Assembly (NCBI GenBank): GCA_902494345.1
Contig: CABUSV010000007.1
Location: 44,559-108,558 of the forward strand
DNA length: 64,000 bases
Reading direction: 5' to 3'
DNA from: an uncultured Collinsella sp.
Lineage (GTDB): Bacteria > Actinomycetota > Coriobacteriia > Coriobacteriales > Coriobacteriaceae
Under the pieces are notes generated by a model. The model saw only the letters and a list, made by a program, of their open reading frames with translations, was not told where the DNA came from and did no database searches. Every line of letters begins with the position of its first letter. Positions within the stretch are counted from its first letter, which is position 1. A program made the translations under genes and the position numbers. Positions 48,014-57,050 of the stretch are shown here, piece by piece.

Positions 48014-48904
48014 ATGCAGCTTTCTCAACTCGAATATCTTCAAGCTGTAGCGAACTATGGCGGCGTGCGCAAAGCAGCTCGCGCTGTTCATGTGAGTCCG
48101 CAGGCCGTTTCGTCGGCAATCAAAAAGTTGGAATCTGAGTATCAGATCGTTTTGCTCAACCGATCGGCGGGGGAGGCTGTTTTGTCTCCGGCGGGCAGAG
48201 AATTTGCGCGTCGTGCACGCGTGATCCTGGCGCAAGTCGACGATCTCAAAAAGTACGCTCAATCGGGGAACGGCGGCGTTTCGCCCGACGGCCATTTCCG
48301 TCTTTACGCCCCCTGTCTTCACGGGCGGGGGCGCCTTTTTTCCGAAAACTGGTACGACTCGTTTGAAAGCTCGCACTCTCAGATTCATCTTGATGTGTGG
48401 CACCAGCCAACGGCAACATGCTTTGAATCACTTATACTTGGAATTTCGGACGCGGCTATCTCGTTTGAGGAACCACGGGACAGCGTCCTTTCTTCAAAAT
48501 ATATGGGTGAAAAGGAGCTCAGGGTTCTTTCATGCCCAGCTGGTCATCAATCTGTTGACGCTATGACCATTCGTGAGTTACTGGGCGGCAGGCTCGCTGT
48601 TCCCATTAATTTGTCACCCTGTCTCAATGCAATCAATCAATGTCCCGAAGCTCAGCTGGTTAATTTCCGCTTTCGCGATGTCGAATACGGAAGCAGGGCG
48701 CAGGCTGAGTTTCTTCAAGCCGGGGGATTGATATTGAGTTTTTCTGGCTCTTCTCTCGCATCAGATGGATTGGAAGTGAGCGAGTGCTCTATTGAAGGCT
48801 CGCATGACGTAGCCTTGCCCATCTACTTTTGCTATCGACAAAATGCCTGGACCGATCGACACCAGACGGTTTTTCTGCACCTATTGCGTCATCTTGCTTC
48901 GTGA
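48014..48904 (+). CDS. LysR-family regulator
   Basis: 296 residues. N-terminal winged helix (LSQLEYLQAVANYGGVRKAARAVHVSPQAVSSAIKKLESEYQIVLLNRS) and a LysR substrate domain after residue 90. It sits before an MFS gene on the same strand with a 119-base gap that may hold its operator. Codon use is less GC-rich than in the flanking genes, hinting at a separate origin. Confidence 0.85.
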   Translation: MQLSQLEYLQAVANYGGVRKAARAVHVSPQAVSSAIKKLESEYQIVLLNRSAGEAVLSPAGREFARRARVILAQVDDLKKYAQSGNGGVSPDGHFRLYAPCLHGRGRLFSENWYDSFESSHSQIHLDVWHQPTATCFESLILGISDAAISFEEPRDSVLSSKYMGEKELRVLSCPAGHQSVDAMTIRELLGGRLAVPINLSPCLNAINQCPEAQLVNFRFRDVEYGSRAQAEFLQAGGLILSFSGSSLASDGLEVSECSIEGSHDVALPIYFCYRQNAWTDRHQTVFLHLLRHLAS

Positions 48905-49023
48905 GATTAATTGGCTTCGAGACGTCAAGTGATTATTGACGCCTTGTAACACATAGCTGACGGCTTTGCCCTCATGCTTTTCCAAGAATCCGATTTAGAT
49001 TGCTGGCTCTTGGAGGGCGGAGC

Positions 49024-50184
49024 ATGAAAAACCGTACGGTTTTGCTTTATATGACGTTCGTTTTTCTGTCGAACTTCAGCACCATTTTGTATTTTCTGAC
49101 GGTTTACCTTGAATTCGTCGGATTCTCGATGGTGGCGATTTCTAGCATGATGATTGCATACCAAGTGAGTAAGTTCATCCTTGAAGTTCCTACTGGTTAT
49201 ATTGCTGACAGGTTTGGACGAAAGACAAGCGGTCTCGTTGGCGTCGTGGGAATGCTTGGATACTACGCCGCCCTACTTTTCGCCCGTTCTCCTCTGCTTT
49301 TAATCGGCGCGTTTGCTCTCAAAGGTTTTGCCGTTGCATGTATGAGCGGATCCATAGAAGCGATTTACATTGACAGCGTCTCTCAGGACCAGCTCGTAAG
49401 ACTTAATGTCGTTGAGCGATTCATCTTCTATGCGTCTTATGCCCTCTCCGCTTGTGTGGGCGGTTTCATTTCGTCCGCTGGCGCGTATCTCATTGGGCTT
49501 TCGGTCGATATCATTGCAATGGTGCTGACATTGGTTGTCGTTGTCTGTATTCCTGAGGTGAGAAGAGAGGGCACCGCGGTGACACCTGAGCATGGAATTA
49601 GCCCGAAGATGATCGGTGCTGCTATTGCGGGTAATGGCATTCTTCGGTCAGCGTTCATCATGGACTGTTCTCAGGCATTTGCTTTTGTCGCCCTGGATGA
49701 CTTTTTCTCACTGTTGCTTGCGGGTCGCGGAATGAATGCCGTCGCTTCGGGTGTGATCATTGCGGTCCAGCTCCTTGCCTCGGCCTCCATGGGGCTTATT
49801 GTGCCCAGTGTCATTGATCATGTCGACAAGGGCCGTTTTGCGCGTATTTGCGGCATCGTGCGCCTTTCCCTGACTGCTCTGTTTTTGATTCCCTTTACTC
49901 CGGTCTATTTGCTGCCCGTGTTCTATGTACTGCAGACGGTCGCTTACTCGTTATTTGCTCCAATTAAATACTCAATTTTTCAAAATGCTGTCGATTCTTC
50001 GATGCGCTGTTCACTGATTTCGGTCCAAAGCCAGATGGTGGCGGTGGGTGCCATCCTTTTCTATCTGTTCAATGCTGCGTTGAGCAGCATCGCGGGCATT
50101 CGAGTCATATTGCTTGTAGCGCTCGGGATATCTTCTTTGGTGTATATCCCCGCGCTCTTTCGTCTTACAAGTCAAAGGCCATGA
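49024..50184 (+). CDS. MFS transporter
   Basis: 386 residues with about 12 membrane segments and the MFS loop 2-3 motif (GYIADRFGRKTSGL) near residue 60. It is a drug- or metabolite-type efflux protein; substrate unknown. ATG 49024 follows TTGGAGGGCGGAGC. The LysR gene upstream probably controls it. Confidence 0.85.
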   Translation: MKNRTVLLYMTFVFLSNFSTILYFLTVYLEFVGFSMVAISSMMIAYQVSKFILEVPTGYIADRFGRKTSGLVGVVGMLGYYAALLFARSPLLLIGAFALKGFAVACMSGSIEAIYIDSVSQDQLVRLNVVERFIFYASYALSACVGGFISSAGAYLIGLSVDIIAMVLTLVVVVCIPEVRREGTAVTPEHGISPKMIGAAIAGNGILRSAFIMDCSQAFAFVALDDFFSLLLAGRGMNAVASGVIIAVQLLASASMGLIVPSVIDHVDKGRFARICGIVRLSLTALFLIPFTPVYLLPVFYVLQTVAYSLFAPIKYSIFQNAVDSSMRCSLISVQSQMVAVGAILFYLFNAALSSIAGIRVILLVALGISSLVYIPALFRLTSQRP

Positions 50185-50217
50185 GTATTTGGGCACCGAT
50201 AACTTATATATCAACGC

Positions 50218-50251
50218 AATAAACCCAAGCGCGAGGGCGTTTGGGTTTATT
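50218..50251 (+). terminator. Terminator after the MFS gene
   Basis: AATAAACCCAAGCG (50218-50231) pairs perfectly with CGTTTGGGTTTATT (50238-50251) in front of ackA copy 1. Confidence 0.75.
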
Positions 50252-50304
50252 ATTGAAGCGTATGTAACCTGGCGGCGCCACACCGCCTGTTAGTAGGGAG
50301 ACAC

Positions 50305-51483
50305 ATGAACGTTCTGGTCGTCAACGCAGGATCTTCGACGCTTAAGTATCAGGTCATCGATACCAAGTCCCACAAGGTGTCCGCAAAGGGCTCCTGCGAG
50401 CGCGTCTGCTTTACCGGCGGCACCTTCACCCACGCTGCCAACGGTTCCAAGAAGGTGACCGAGAACATCGAGTTCCCCGACCACAAGGTCGCCATCGAGG
50501 TAGTTCTGAAGGACCTCGAGGCCAACGGCGTCAAGATCGAGGGCATTGGTCACCGTATCGTTCAGGGTGGCTGGTACTTCGGCGATTCCTCCCTCGTCGA
50601 CGAGGACGTCCTCGCCAAGATCCGCGAGGTCGCTCCGCTGGCGCCGCTGCACAACAACCCCGAGGCCAACGTTATCGAGTACTGCCTGGAGCAGTATCCC
50701 GACCTGCCCAACGTCACGGTCTACGACACCGCTTTCCACTTCAACATGCCCGAGGTCGCCAAGACTTACGCCCTGCCCAAGGACGTCTGCGACAAGCTGC
50801 ACATCCGTAAGTACGGCGCCCACGGCACCAGCTACCGTTACATCTCCAAGAAGGTCGCCGAGATGACCAACGGCGAGGCTCGCAAGGTCGTCGTGTGCCA
50901 TATCGGCTCCGGCGCTTCCCTGTGCGCCATCGAGGACGGCAAGTGCATGGACACCACCATGGGCCTCACCCCGCTCGACGGCGTCATGATGGGCACCCGC
51001 TGCGGCTCCATCGACCCGGCTACCGTGTGCTACCTGCAGCGCGAGGGTGGCTACACCTTCGACGAGGTCGACGAGATGATGAACAAGAAGTCCGGCCTTT
51101 TGGCTGTGACCGGCGGCAAGACCAACGACTGCCGCAACGTCGAGGAGCTCGCCGCCGCTGGTGACCCCGATGCTCAGCTCGCCTTCGACATGTTTGTCTA
51201 CAAGATTGCCGCCAAGGCTGCCGAGATGGCTACTTCTATGTGCGGTATGGACACCCTTGTCTTTACTGCCGGCATCGGCGAGCACGCTCCGGCGGTCCGC
51301 GCCGGCGTTGCCGACCGCCTGGCCTTTATGGGCGTCAAGATGGATCATGCCCGCAACGCCCTGCGTGGCGACGGCGCTTGGTGCCTGTCTGCCAAGGATT
51401 CCAAGGTCAAGATCTTCGTCATCCCCACGGACGAGGAGTTCATGATCGCCTCCGACGTCGAGCGCATCGTCAACGGCAAGTAA
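50305..51483 (+). CDS. ackA: Acetate kinase paralogue, copy 1 (divergent active site)
   Basis: 392 residues with the full ASKHA fold: VVNAGSSTLKYQ, GHRIVQGG (Arg), PLHNNPE (His), YDTAFHFNMPE (Asp). Yet HGTSY replaces HGTSH at 173-177, CHIGSGAS replaces CHLGNGAS (Ser202 for Asn) and FTAGIGEH replaces FTAGIGEN. These residues are conserved in acetate kinases that interconvert acetyl-phosphate and ATP, so specificity may differ (another acyl-phosphate, or another phosphoryl donor). AckA copy 2 follows 164 bases downstream. Confidence 0.88.
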   Translation: MNVLVVNAGSSTLKYQVIDTKSHKVSAKGSCERVCFTGGTFTHAANGSKKVTENIEFPDHKVAIEVVLKDLEANGVKIEGIGHRIVQGGWYFGDSSLVDEDVLAKIREVAPLAPLHNNPEANVIEYCLEQYPDLPNVTVYDTAFHFNMPEVAKTYALPKDVCDKLHIRKYGAHGTSYRYISKKVAEMTNGEARKVVVCHIGSGASLCAIEDGKCMDTTMGLTPLDGVMMGTRCGSIDPATVCYLQREGGYTFDEVDEMMNKKSGLLAVTGGKTNDCRNVEELAAAGDPDAQLAFDMFVYKIAAKAAEMATSMCGMDTLVFTAGIGEHAPAVRAGVADRLAFMGVKMDHARNALRGDGAWCLSAKDSKVKIFVIPTDEEFMIASDVERIVNGK

Positions 51484-51486
51484 TTG

Positions 51487-51535
51487 CAAGAGGGGAGGGG
51501 CTGGACGACCGAGCGCCGTTCGGCCCCTCTTTTGC
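51487..51535 (+). terminator. Hairpin between the two acetate kinase genes
   Basis: AAGAGGGG (51489) pairs with CCCCTCTT (51527-51534), with inner GC-rich structure, followed by TTGCG; the T content lies inside the 3' arm. Confidence 0.6.
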
Positions 51536-51564
51536 GCTCGTTGGGCGATATGACTGATAGCTAT

Positions 51565-51581
51565 TTATCAAGTTGTGATAA
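51565..51581. promoter_or_regulatory. Dyad upstream of ackA copy 2
   Basis: TTATCA-AGTTG-TGATAA is a perfect dyad 66 bases before the start of copy 2, in an AT-rich promoter-like segment. It may be a regulator site specific to this copy. Confidence 0.4.
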
Positions 51582-51647
51582 CTTCTTATTAAAATGCGGC
51601 CGCCTTAAGGGGTCTGCGTCGACCGTATTGCACTGCAAAGGAGTCTC

Positions 51648-52826
51648 ATGAACGTACTTGTTGTCAACGCCGGCAGCTCAAGCCTTAAATATCAGCTTTT
51701 GGATACCGATACCCGAGAGGTTTTCGCCAAGGGCAACTGCGAACGTATCGGTTCGGACATGGGCATCTTTGGCCACTCCGAGAACGGTGGCGCCAAGCAG
51801 ACCGAGGAGGTCCCTTTCCCCGATCATCGCTCTGCTATCGCTCGTGTGCTCGAGGAGCTCGAGAAGACCGACTTTACGATTGATGGCATTGGTCATCGTA
51901 TCGTTCAGGGCGGCTGGCACTTCGATGATTCCGCAGTTGTCGACGACGAGGTTATGGCCAAGATTCTTGAGGTGGCACCACTTGCCCCGCTGCACAACTA
52001 CGGCGAGGCCGCGGCGATTGAGTACTGCCGTGAGAAGTATCCGGAGCTGCCCAACGTGGCGGTCTTCGATACCTCGTTCCATATGACCATGCCCGAGGTC
52101 GCCTATACCTACGCGCTGCCCAAGGACGTGTGCGACAAGTACCACGTGCGCAAGTACGGCGCCCACGGCACGAGCCACCGCTATGAGTGGATGATGGCCA
52201 AGGAGATCCTGGGTTCGCGCTGCCACCGTCTGCTTTCGTGCCACTTGGGTAACGGTGCTTCGCTCGCTGCTATCGAGGACGGCGTGTGCCGCGACACCAC
52301 GATGGGCCTCACGCCGCTCGACGGCCTGATGATGGGCACTCGTTGCGGTTCCATTGATCCGGCCACCGTGTGCTACCTCCAGCGCGAGGGCGGCTACAGC
52401 TATCAGGAAGTCGATGACATGATGAACAAGCAGTCTGGTCTGCTGGCCATCTCGGGCATCTCCAACGACGCCCGCGACATCCGTACACGCGCCTCCGAGG
52501 GCGACGAGCGCTGCCTGCTCGCCTTCGATATGTTCGCCTACAAGGCCATGCAGCAGGCCGGCTCAATGATCGCTTCCATGGCGGGCGTGGACACCATCAC
52601 CTTTACCGCCGGTATCGGCGAGAACGACTGGTCGATCCGCAAGGCCTTCTGCGACTGCTTTGAGTGGCTGGGCGTGCGCATCGACAACAACAAGAACCGC
52701 GAGGCCGTGGGCAACGGCCCGCAGGTCATCAGCGCCGCCGGTTCCGCCGTCACGGTCATGGTCATCCCCACCGACGAGGAATACATGATCGCCCACGACG
52801 TCGAGCGTCTGACCAAGAACAACTAA
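51648..52826 (+). CDS. ackA: Acetate kinase, copy 2 (canonical)
   Basis: 392 residues, the same length as copy 1, with all standard acetate-kinase residues: GHRIVQGG, PLHNYGE, FDTSFHMTMPE, HGTSH with His177, CHLGNGAS with Asn202 and FTAGIGEND. It makes ATP from acetyl-phosphate supplied by Pta, which is encoded 550 bases downstream on the other strand. CAAAGGAGTCTC precedes the ATG. Confidence 0.93.
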   Translation: MNVLVVNAGSSSLKYQLLDTDTREVFAKGNCERIGSDMGIFGHSENGGAKQTEEVPFPDHRSAIARVLEELEKTDFTIDGIGHRIVQGGWHFDDSAVVDDEVMAKILEVAPLAPLHNYGEAAAIEYCREKYPELPNVAVFDTSFHMTMPEVAYTYALPKDVCDKYHVRKYGAHGTSHRYEWMMAKEILGSRCHRLLSCHLGNGASLAAIEDGVCRDTTMGLTPLDGLMMGTRCGSIDPATVCYLQREGGYSYQEVDDMMNKQSGLLAISGISNDARDIRTRASEGDERCLLAFDMFAYKAMQQAGSMIASMAGVDTITFTAGIGENDWSIRKAFCDCFEWLGVRIDNNKNREAVGNGPQVISAAGSAVTVMVIPTDEEYMIAHDVERLTKNN

Positions 52827-52848
52827 CGTGCGCATTTGCAAGTAAACG

Positions 52849-52884
52849 AAAGGCCTCCAGAGCAGCAGCTCCGGAGGCCTTTTT
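52849..52884 (+). terminator. Terminator after ackA copy 2
   Basis: AAAGGCCTCC (52849-52858) pairs with GGAGGCCTTT (52873-52882), with an inner GAGC/GCTC, followed by a T-run. Confidence 0.85.
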
Positions 52885-52900
52885 GCTAGCAGGCGGACGA

Positions 52901-53072
52901 CGGAAACTCCATCCCATTTCGAGCGCAAATACTGGGACACGCTTTCCGGTTGAGGCACGTTGCGGAAAGTGCGACCCACAATAAAGCAAAATTCCGTCCC
53001 AAAGTTTCCCAAACAGGCCCCAAGCGGAAGCCACATCCCACAATCCGCCTCCAAACTGGGATGTAGTTTCCG
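52901..53072. repeat. Spaced array of five copies of a 16-bp motif, TGGGAYRYRSTTTCCG
   Basis: Copies at 52901-52916 (-), 52933-52948 (+), 52963-52978 (-), 53025-53040 (-) and 53057-53072 (+), start-to-start distances 32, 30, 62 and 32. A degenerate copy ends near 53001 (TTCCGTCCCA). The stretch has no gene. It may be an operator array or a decayed repeat element. Confidence 0.6.
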
Positions 53073-53234
53073 GCACAACAACCGCCGAAGCCCACCGGCC
53101 TTTCAATCTCCAAAGTGATCATCATCAGCAACGCCTGCGCTCCCAGCAACGGCACCCATCCATTCAGATTTTCAGCTCCAGCTCGTAGCCAAGCCGCCGT
53201 CCACCCCGGATTCCCTGATTGCTACGTGGCGGCA

Positions 53235-53361
53235 GGGACCCTACAGGGTAAAGCTCTGAAAATATTCCGCAGGACGCATGAAACCCCCGCCGCACGAAGT
53301 GCGCAGCGGGGGTTTCATGCATGTCCGAGGACGTTTTCAGAGCTTTACCCTGTAGGGTCCC
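53235..53361. repeat. Nested palindrome A between ackA copy 2 and pta
   Basis: Outer arms: 28 perfectly paired bases (53235-53262 with 53334-53361; GGGACCCTACAGGGTAAAGC...). Inner hairpin: GCATGAAACCCCCGC (53276-53290) with 53306-53320. It lies 16 bases after the pta stop, between convergent genes. Confidence 0.8.
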
Positions 53362-53376
53362 GAGGGGATATGTCCG

Positions 53377-54357
53377 CTACTCAGCCATCTGAGCCTGGAC
53401 GGCGGTGATGGCCACGACACCCACGATGTCGTCGGCAGAGCAGCCGCGCGACAGATCGTTGACCGGCTTGGCGATGCCCTGCAGGATGGGGCCGTAGGCG
53501 TCGGCGCCGGCGAAGCGCTGGACCAGCTTGTAGCCGATGTTGCCGGCCTCGAGGTCGGGGAACACGAGCACGTTGGCCTTGCCGGCAACGGAGGAGCCGG
53601 GAGCCTTGAGCTGGGCGACGGTGGGGACAATAGCGGCATCGAGCTGCAGGTCGCCGTCGATGGCGAGCTCGGGAGCCTTCTCCTTGCAGAACTTCACAGC
53701 CTCCTGGACCTTCTTGGCGACCTCGCCGCCAGCGGAGCCCATGGTGGAGTAGGAGAGCATGGCCACGTGCGGCTCAACGTTGCCCATGAAGGTGGACCAG
53801 GAGTGAGCGGAGGCGATGGCGATCTCGGAGAGCTCGTCGGAGGACGGGTTGATGTTGAGGCCGCAGTCGGCAAAGATCAGCGTGCCGTCGGTGCCGAACT
53901 GCGGGGTGTCGGTGCACATCACGAAGAAGGCCGAGACCAGCTTGGTGCCCGGGGCGGTCTTGAGGATCTGAAGCGCGGGGCGCAGGGTGTCGGCGGTGGA
54001 GTGGCAGGCGCCGGAGACCAGGCCGTCGGCGTCGCCCATCTTGACCATCATGGTGCCAAAGTAGGTGGCATCCATCACCTGGGCGCGAGCCTGCTCGATG
54101 GTAACGCCCTTCTTGGCGCGGAGCTCGGCAAACTTCTGCGCGTACTCCTCGTGCTTCTCGGCATTGCGCGGGTCGATGACGGTGGCGCCGGGGACGTTGA
54201 TCTCGTCGGGGTTGCCCAGGATGACGATCTTGGCCAGACCCTCCTCGATGATCTTGGTGGCGGCGACGATGGTGCGCGGATCCTCGCCCTCGGGCAGGAC
54301 GATCGTCTTAAGGTCGGCCTTGGCGGCAGACTTCATACGGTTAAGGAAATCGCTCAT
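53377..54357 (-). CDS. pta: Phosphate acetyltransferase
   Basis: 326 residues, the short single-domain Pta. IVLPEGEDPRTIVAATKI at the start, GDADGLVSGACHSTADTLRPALQI near 105, MCTDTPQFGTDGTLIFADCGLN and LSYSTMGSAGG near 205, KANVLVFPDLEAGNIGYKLVQRFAGA. Converts acetyl-CoA to acetyl-phosphate, the substrate of AckA. AAGGAGTAAC precedes the ATG; a leader hairpin (AAACCCGCT/AGCGGGTTT) is at 54413-54433. Confidence 0.93.
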   Translation of the reverse strand: MSDFLNRMKSAAKADLKTIVLPEGEDPRTIVAATKIIEEGLAKIVILGNPDEINVPGATVIDPRNAEKHEEYAQKFAELRAKKGVTIEQARAQVMDATYFGTMMVKMGDADGLVSGACHSTADTLRPALQILKTAPGTKLVSAFFVMCTDTPQFGTDGTLIFADCGLNINPSSDELSEIAIASAHSWSTFMGNVEPHVAMLSYSTMGSAGGEVAKKVQEAVKFCKEKAPELAIDGDLQLDAAIVPTVAQLKAPGSSVAGKANVLVFPDLEAGNIGYKLVQRFAGADAYGPILQGIAKPVNDLSRGCSADDIVGVVAITAVQAQMAE

Positions 54358-54412
54358 GTTACTCCTTACAAGCGTTTCGCTAAGCTCCAGGCGCCCGGCT
54401 GTTCACGAATAA

Positions 54413-54433
54413 ACCCGCTGCTAGCGGGTTTAC
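54413..54433 (-). promoter_or_regulatory. Leader hairpin of pta
   Basis: AAACCCGCT and AGCGGGTTT pair around three bases within the untranslated leader of pta; ATTCG follows on the minus strand, so termination strength is doubtful. Confidence 0.45.
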
Positions 54434-54484
54434 CTTTCAATTATGTACGCCGCGGTGCTTGAGCTTTCCTTGTGTGGCAAGCTC

Positions 54485-54510
54485 ATTATAGGACGCATTA
54501 GCGCTATAAT
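54485..54510. promoter_or_regulatory. Divergent -10 elements of pta and glf
   Basis: TATAAT on the minus strand (54490-54485) serves pta and TATAAT on the plus strand (54505-54510) serves glf. They lie 14 bases apart, so the two promoters probably compete. Confidence 0.55.
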
Positions 54511-54588
54511 CGCTCTGATAAATATGTCTCGAAGAATGTTCGAGAAAAGCCCAGCTAACGAGCCCGTGGCTTTTGACAAGGAGTATCG

Positions 54589-55791
54589 ATGCAGATTACC
54601 TCAGGCCTGCCTGAAGGCTTTAACGCCGGCGCGTACGACATGATTGTCGTCGGTGCTGGATATGCCGGTGCCGTTTGCGCCCGCCGTCTTGCCGAGACCA
54701 TCGGCTATCGTGTCGCCGTTTTGGAGCGCCGTAGCCACATTGCGGGCAATGCCTATGACTGCACTGACGAGGCCGGAATCCTGATCCACGAGTACGGTCC
54801 GCATATCTATCACACTTTTAACGAGCGCGTGCACAATTTCCTGTCGCGCTTTACCAAGTGGACGGATTATCAGCACAAGGTGCTCGCCAACATCAACGGT
54901 GCCCTTATGCCCGTGCCCTTCAACCATGCGAGTCTCAAGCTCGCCTTTGGTGACGAGCGCGGCGAGGAGCTGTATCAGAAGCTCGTGGAGACCTTTGGCA
55001 AGGACGTCAAGGTGCCCATCATGGAGCTGCGCAAGAAGAACGACCCGGATCTTGCCGAGGTCGCCGATTACGTCTACGAGAACGTCTTTTTGCATTACAC
55101 CATGAAGCAGTGGGGCCAGACGCCCGATCAGATCGACCCCTCGATCACCGGCCGCGTTCCCGTCTTTGTGGGCGATGATGACCGCTACTTCCCGCAGGCT
55201 CCCTTCCAGGGCATGCCGCAGGACGGCTATACCGCACTGTTCGAGCACATGCTCGACCACGATCTGATTGATGTGTTCTGCGACGTGGACGCCCGCGACC
55301 TCTTCGAGATCGACGAGACCACCGTCAAGATCGACGGCAAGGTCTATGGCGGCGAGATCGTCTACACCGGTCCGCTCGACGAGCTGTTCAATCTCGACCT
55401 GGGCGCCCTGCCGTACCGTACGCTCGACATGAAGTTCGAGACGCTCGATATGGACCAGTTCCAGCCTGTGGGCACCGTCAACTACACCACGAGCGAGGAC
55501 TACACGCGCATCACCGAGTTCAAGAACATGACCGGTCAGGTCCTGCCCGGCAAGACCACCATCATGAAGGAGTACTCCAAGGCCTATACGCCCGGCTCGG
55601 GCGAGACGCCGTACTACGCCATTCTTGAGCCCGAGAACCGTGAGCTCTATGAGCGCTATCTTGAGCGCGTCCAGAACCTGACGAACTTCCACCCGGTGGG
55701 TCGTCTGGCCGAGTATCGTTACTACGATATGGACGCCGTGACCAATTCCGCCCTCGATCTTTCGGATGAGATTATCGCCTGCCATGCATAA
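54589..55791 (+). CDS. glf: UDP-galactopyranose mutase
   Basis: 400 residues. FAD-binding start MIVVGAGYAGAVCARRLAE, then LERRSHIAGNAYDC, IHEYGPHIYHT, MKQWGQTPDQI, the FVGDDDRYFPQAPFQGMPQDGYT substrate-binding region and the C-terminal HPVGRLAEYRYYDMD. It makes UDP-galactofuranose for surface polysaccharides. The GT2 gene overlaps its end by eight bases. Confidence 0.93.
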   Translation: MQITSGLPEGFNAGAYDMIVVGAGYAGAVCARRLAETIGYRVAVLERRSHIAGNAYDCTDEAGILIHEYGPHIYHTFNERVHNFLSRFTKWTDYQHKVLANINGALMPVPFNHASLKLAFGDERGEELYQKLVETFGKDVKVPIMELRKKNDPDLAEVADYVYENVFLHYTMKQWGQTPDQIDPSITGRVPVFVGDDDRYFPQAPFQGMPQDGYTALFEHMLDHDLIDVFCDVDARDLFEIDETTVKIDGKVYGGEIVYTGPLDELFNLDLGALPYRTLDMKFETLDMDQFQPVGTVNYTTSEDYTRITEFKNMTGQVLPGKTTIMKEYSKAYTPGSGETPYYAILEPENRELYERYLERVQNLTNFHPVGRLAEYRYYDMDAVTNSALDLSDEIIACHA

Positions 55792-56815
55792 AGTCATAAC
55801 ATTCGGTATTCCCTCGTATAACGCCGCCAAGGATATGGACCATTGCATCACCTCCATCTTGGAGGGGAGCAATTACGCCACCGATATCGAGATTATCGTG
55901 GTGGATGACGGCTCCAAGGACGAGACGGCCGCCAAGGCCGACGAGTGGGAGGCCCGTTATCCTGGAATCATCCGCGCGGTGCACCAGGAGAATGGCGGTC
56001 ACGGTATTGCCGTCCTTTCGGGTCTGCGCGAGGCGCAGGGCACCTACTACAAGGTTGTCGACTCGGACGACTGGCTTGACGGCGCGGCTCTTTCGACCAT
56101 GCTGTCGATTCTGCGTGGCTTTGAAGAGCGCGACCAGCGCGTTGACCTGTTTATCTCGAATTACGTGTACGAGAAGGTTTACGAGGGCACGCATACCGCT
56201 ATTGGCTACAAATTTGCCCTGCCACGCAAAAAGATCTTTTCCTGGGATCAGATCGGTCATTTCCGCCTGGACCAGAACCTACTCATGCACAGCCTGTGCT
56301 ATCGCACGGATGTGCTGCGCGAGTCCAACCTTCCCATGCCGCCGCACACGTTCTATGTGGACAACATCTACGCCTACGTGCCGCTGCCGCGTTGCAAGAC
56401 CATGTACTACGCCGACATCGACCTCTACCGCTACTTTATCGGTCGCGAAGGCCAGAGCGTCAACGAGGCAACGATGGTCAAGCGTCTGGACCAGCAGTTC
56501 CGTGTTACGCGTATCATGATGGAGTCGTACCACCTGTACAGCGATGTCGAGTCGTCGCGCCTGCGTTCGTACATGATGGGCTACTTCACCATGATGATGG
56601 CGATCTGCTCGGTGCTCACCAAGCTTTCCGAGGAAGATTGCGCCGACGAGCGCCTAAAGACGCTGTGGAATGATTTGAAGGCCTACGACGAGCGCATGTA
56701 TCGTCGTGCCCGCTACGGCGTGGTCGGGTTCTTCACCAATCTGCGCGGACGGGCCGGAGACAAAACTACACTCGGCCTATACCGTCTTGCCTCAAAGATC
56801 TTTAAATTCAACTAG
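55784..56815 (+). CDS. Family 2 glycosyltransferase
   Basis: 343 residues. GT-A start TFGIPSYNAAKDMDHCITSIL, EIIVVDDGSKDETA, and YYKVVDSDDWLD (DxD) near 95. Members add sugars to a polysaccharide or lipid; with glf in the same transcript a galactofuranosyl or related transfer is likely. No membrane helix. ATG 55784 overlaps the glf stop codon region (ATGCATAA). Confidence 0.87.
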   Translation: MHKVITFGIPSYNAAKDMDHCITSILEGSNYATDIEIIVVDDGSKDETAAKADEWEARYPGIIRAVHQENGGHGIAVLSGLREAQGTYYKVVDSDDWLDGAALSTMLSILRGFEERDQRVDLFISNYVYEKVYEGTHTAIGYKFALPRKKIFSWDQIGHFRLDQNLLMHSLCYRTDVLRESNLPMPPHTFYVDNIYAYVPLPRCKTMYYADIDLYRYFIGREGQSVNEATMVKRLDQQFRVTRIMMESYHLYSDVESSRLRSYMMGYFTMMMAICSVLTKLSEEDCADERLKTLWNDLKAYDERMYRRARYGVVGFFTNLRGRAGDKTTLGLYRLASKIFKFN

Positions 56816-56847
56816 CTGCTGAGCAATCGCTGCTGATAGGTTGACTG

Positions 56848-56957
56848 GGCCCCTTGGCCTTTAGTTTGCTACTGCGAACAGTCCTGCTCGCACGGAAAGC
56901 ACATTAAGTGCTTTCCGGCTCGTGCGGAACTTGTATCAAACTAAAGGCCAAGGGGCC
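56848..56957. repeat. Nested palindrome B
   Basis: Outer arms: 21 bases, perfect (56848-56868 with 56937-56957, GGCCCCTTGGCCTTTAGTTT...). Centre: GGAAAGCAC-ATTAA-GTGCTTTCC (56894-56916), with further pairing CGCAC/GTGCG. It lies between convergent GT2 and P1-peptidase genes. Confidence 0.8.
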
Positions 56958-57050
56958 TCTGCAATAAGAATCGATTGTCAGGCTGCCTGAATTTGAAGAT
57001 CTTAGACGCGCGGTACACAGGGGCCTGGGCTGAAAAAATATTAGTTGGTA

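Noticed and set aside
52901..53072. Possible CRISPR array because of 30-62 bp periodicity
   Set aside because: The repeated units are only 16 bp, alternate in orientation and are not identical; no cas gene is in the window.
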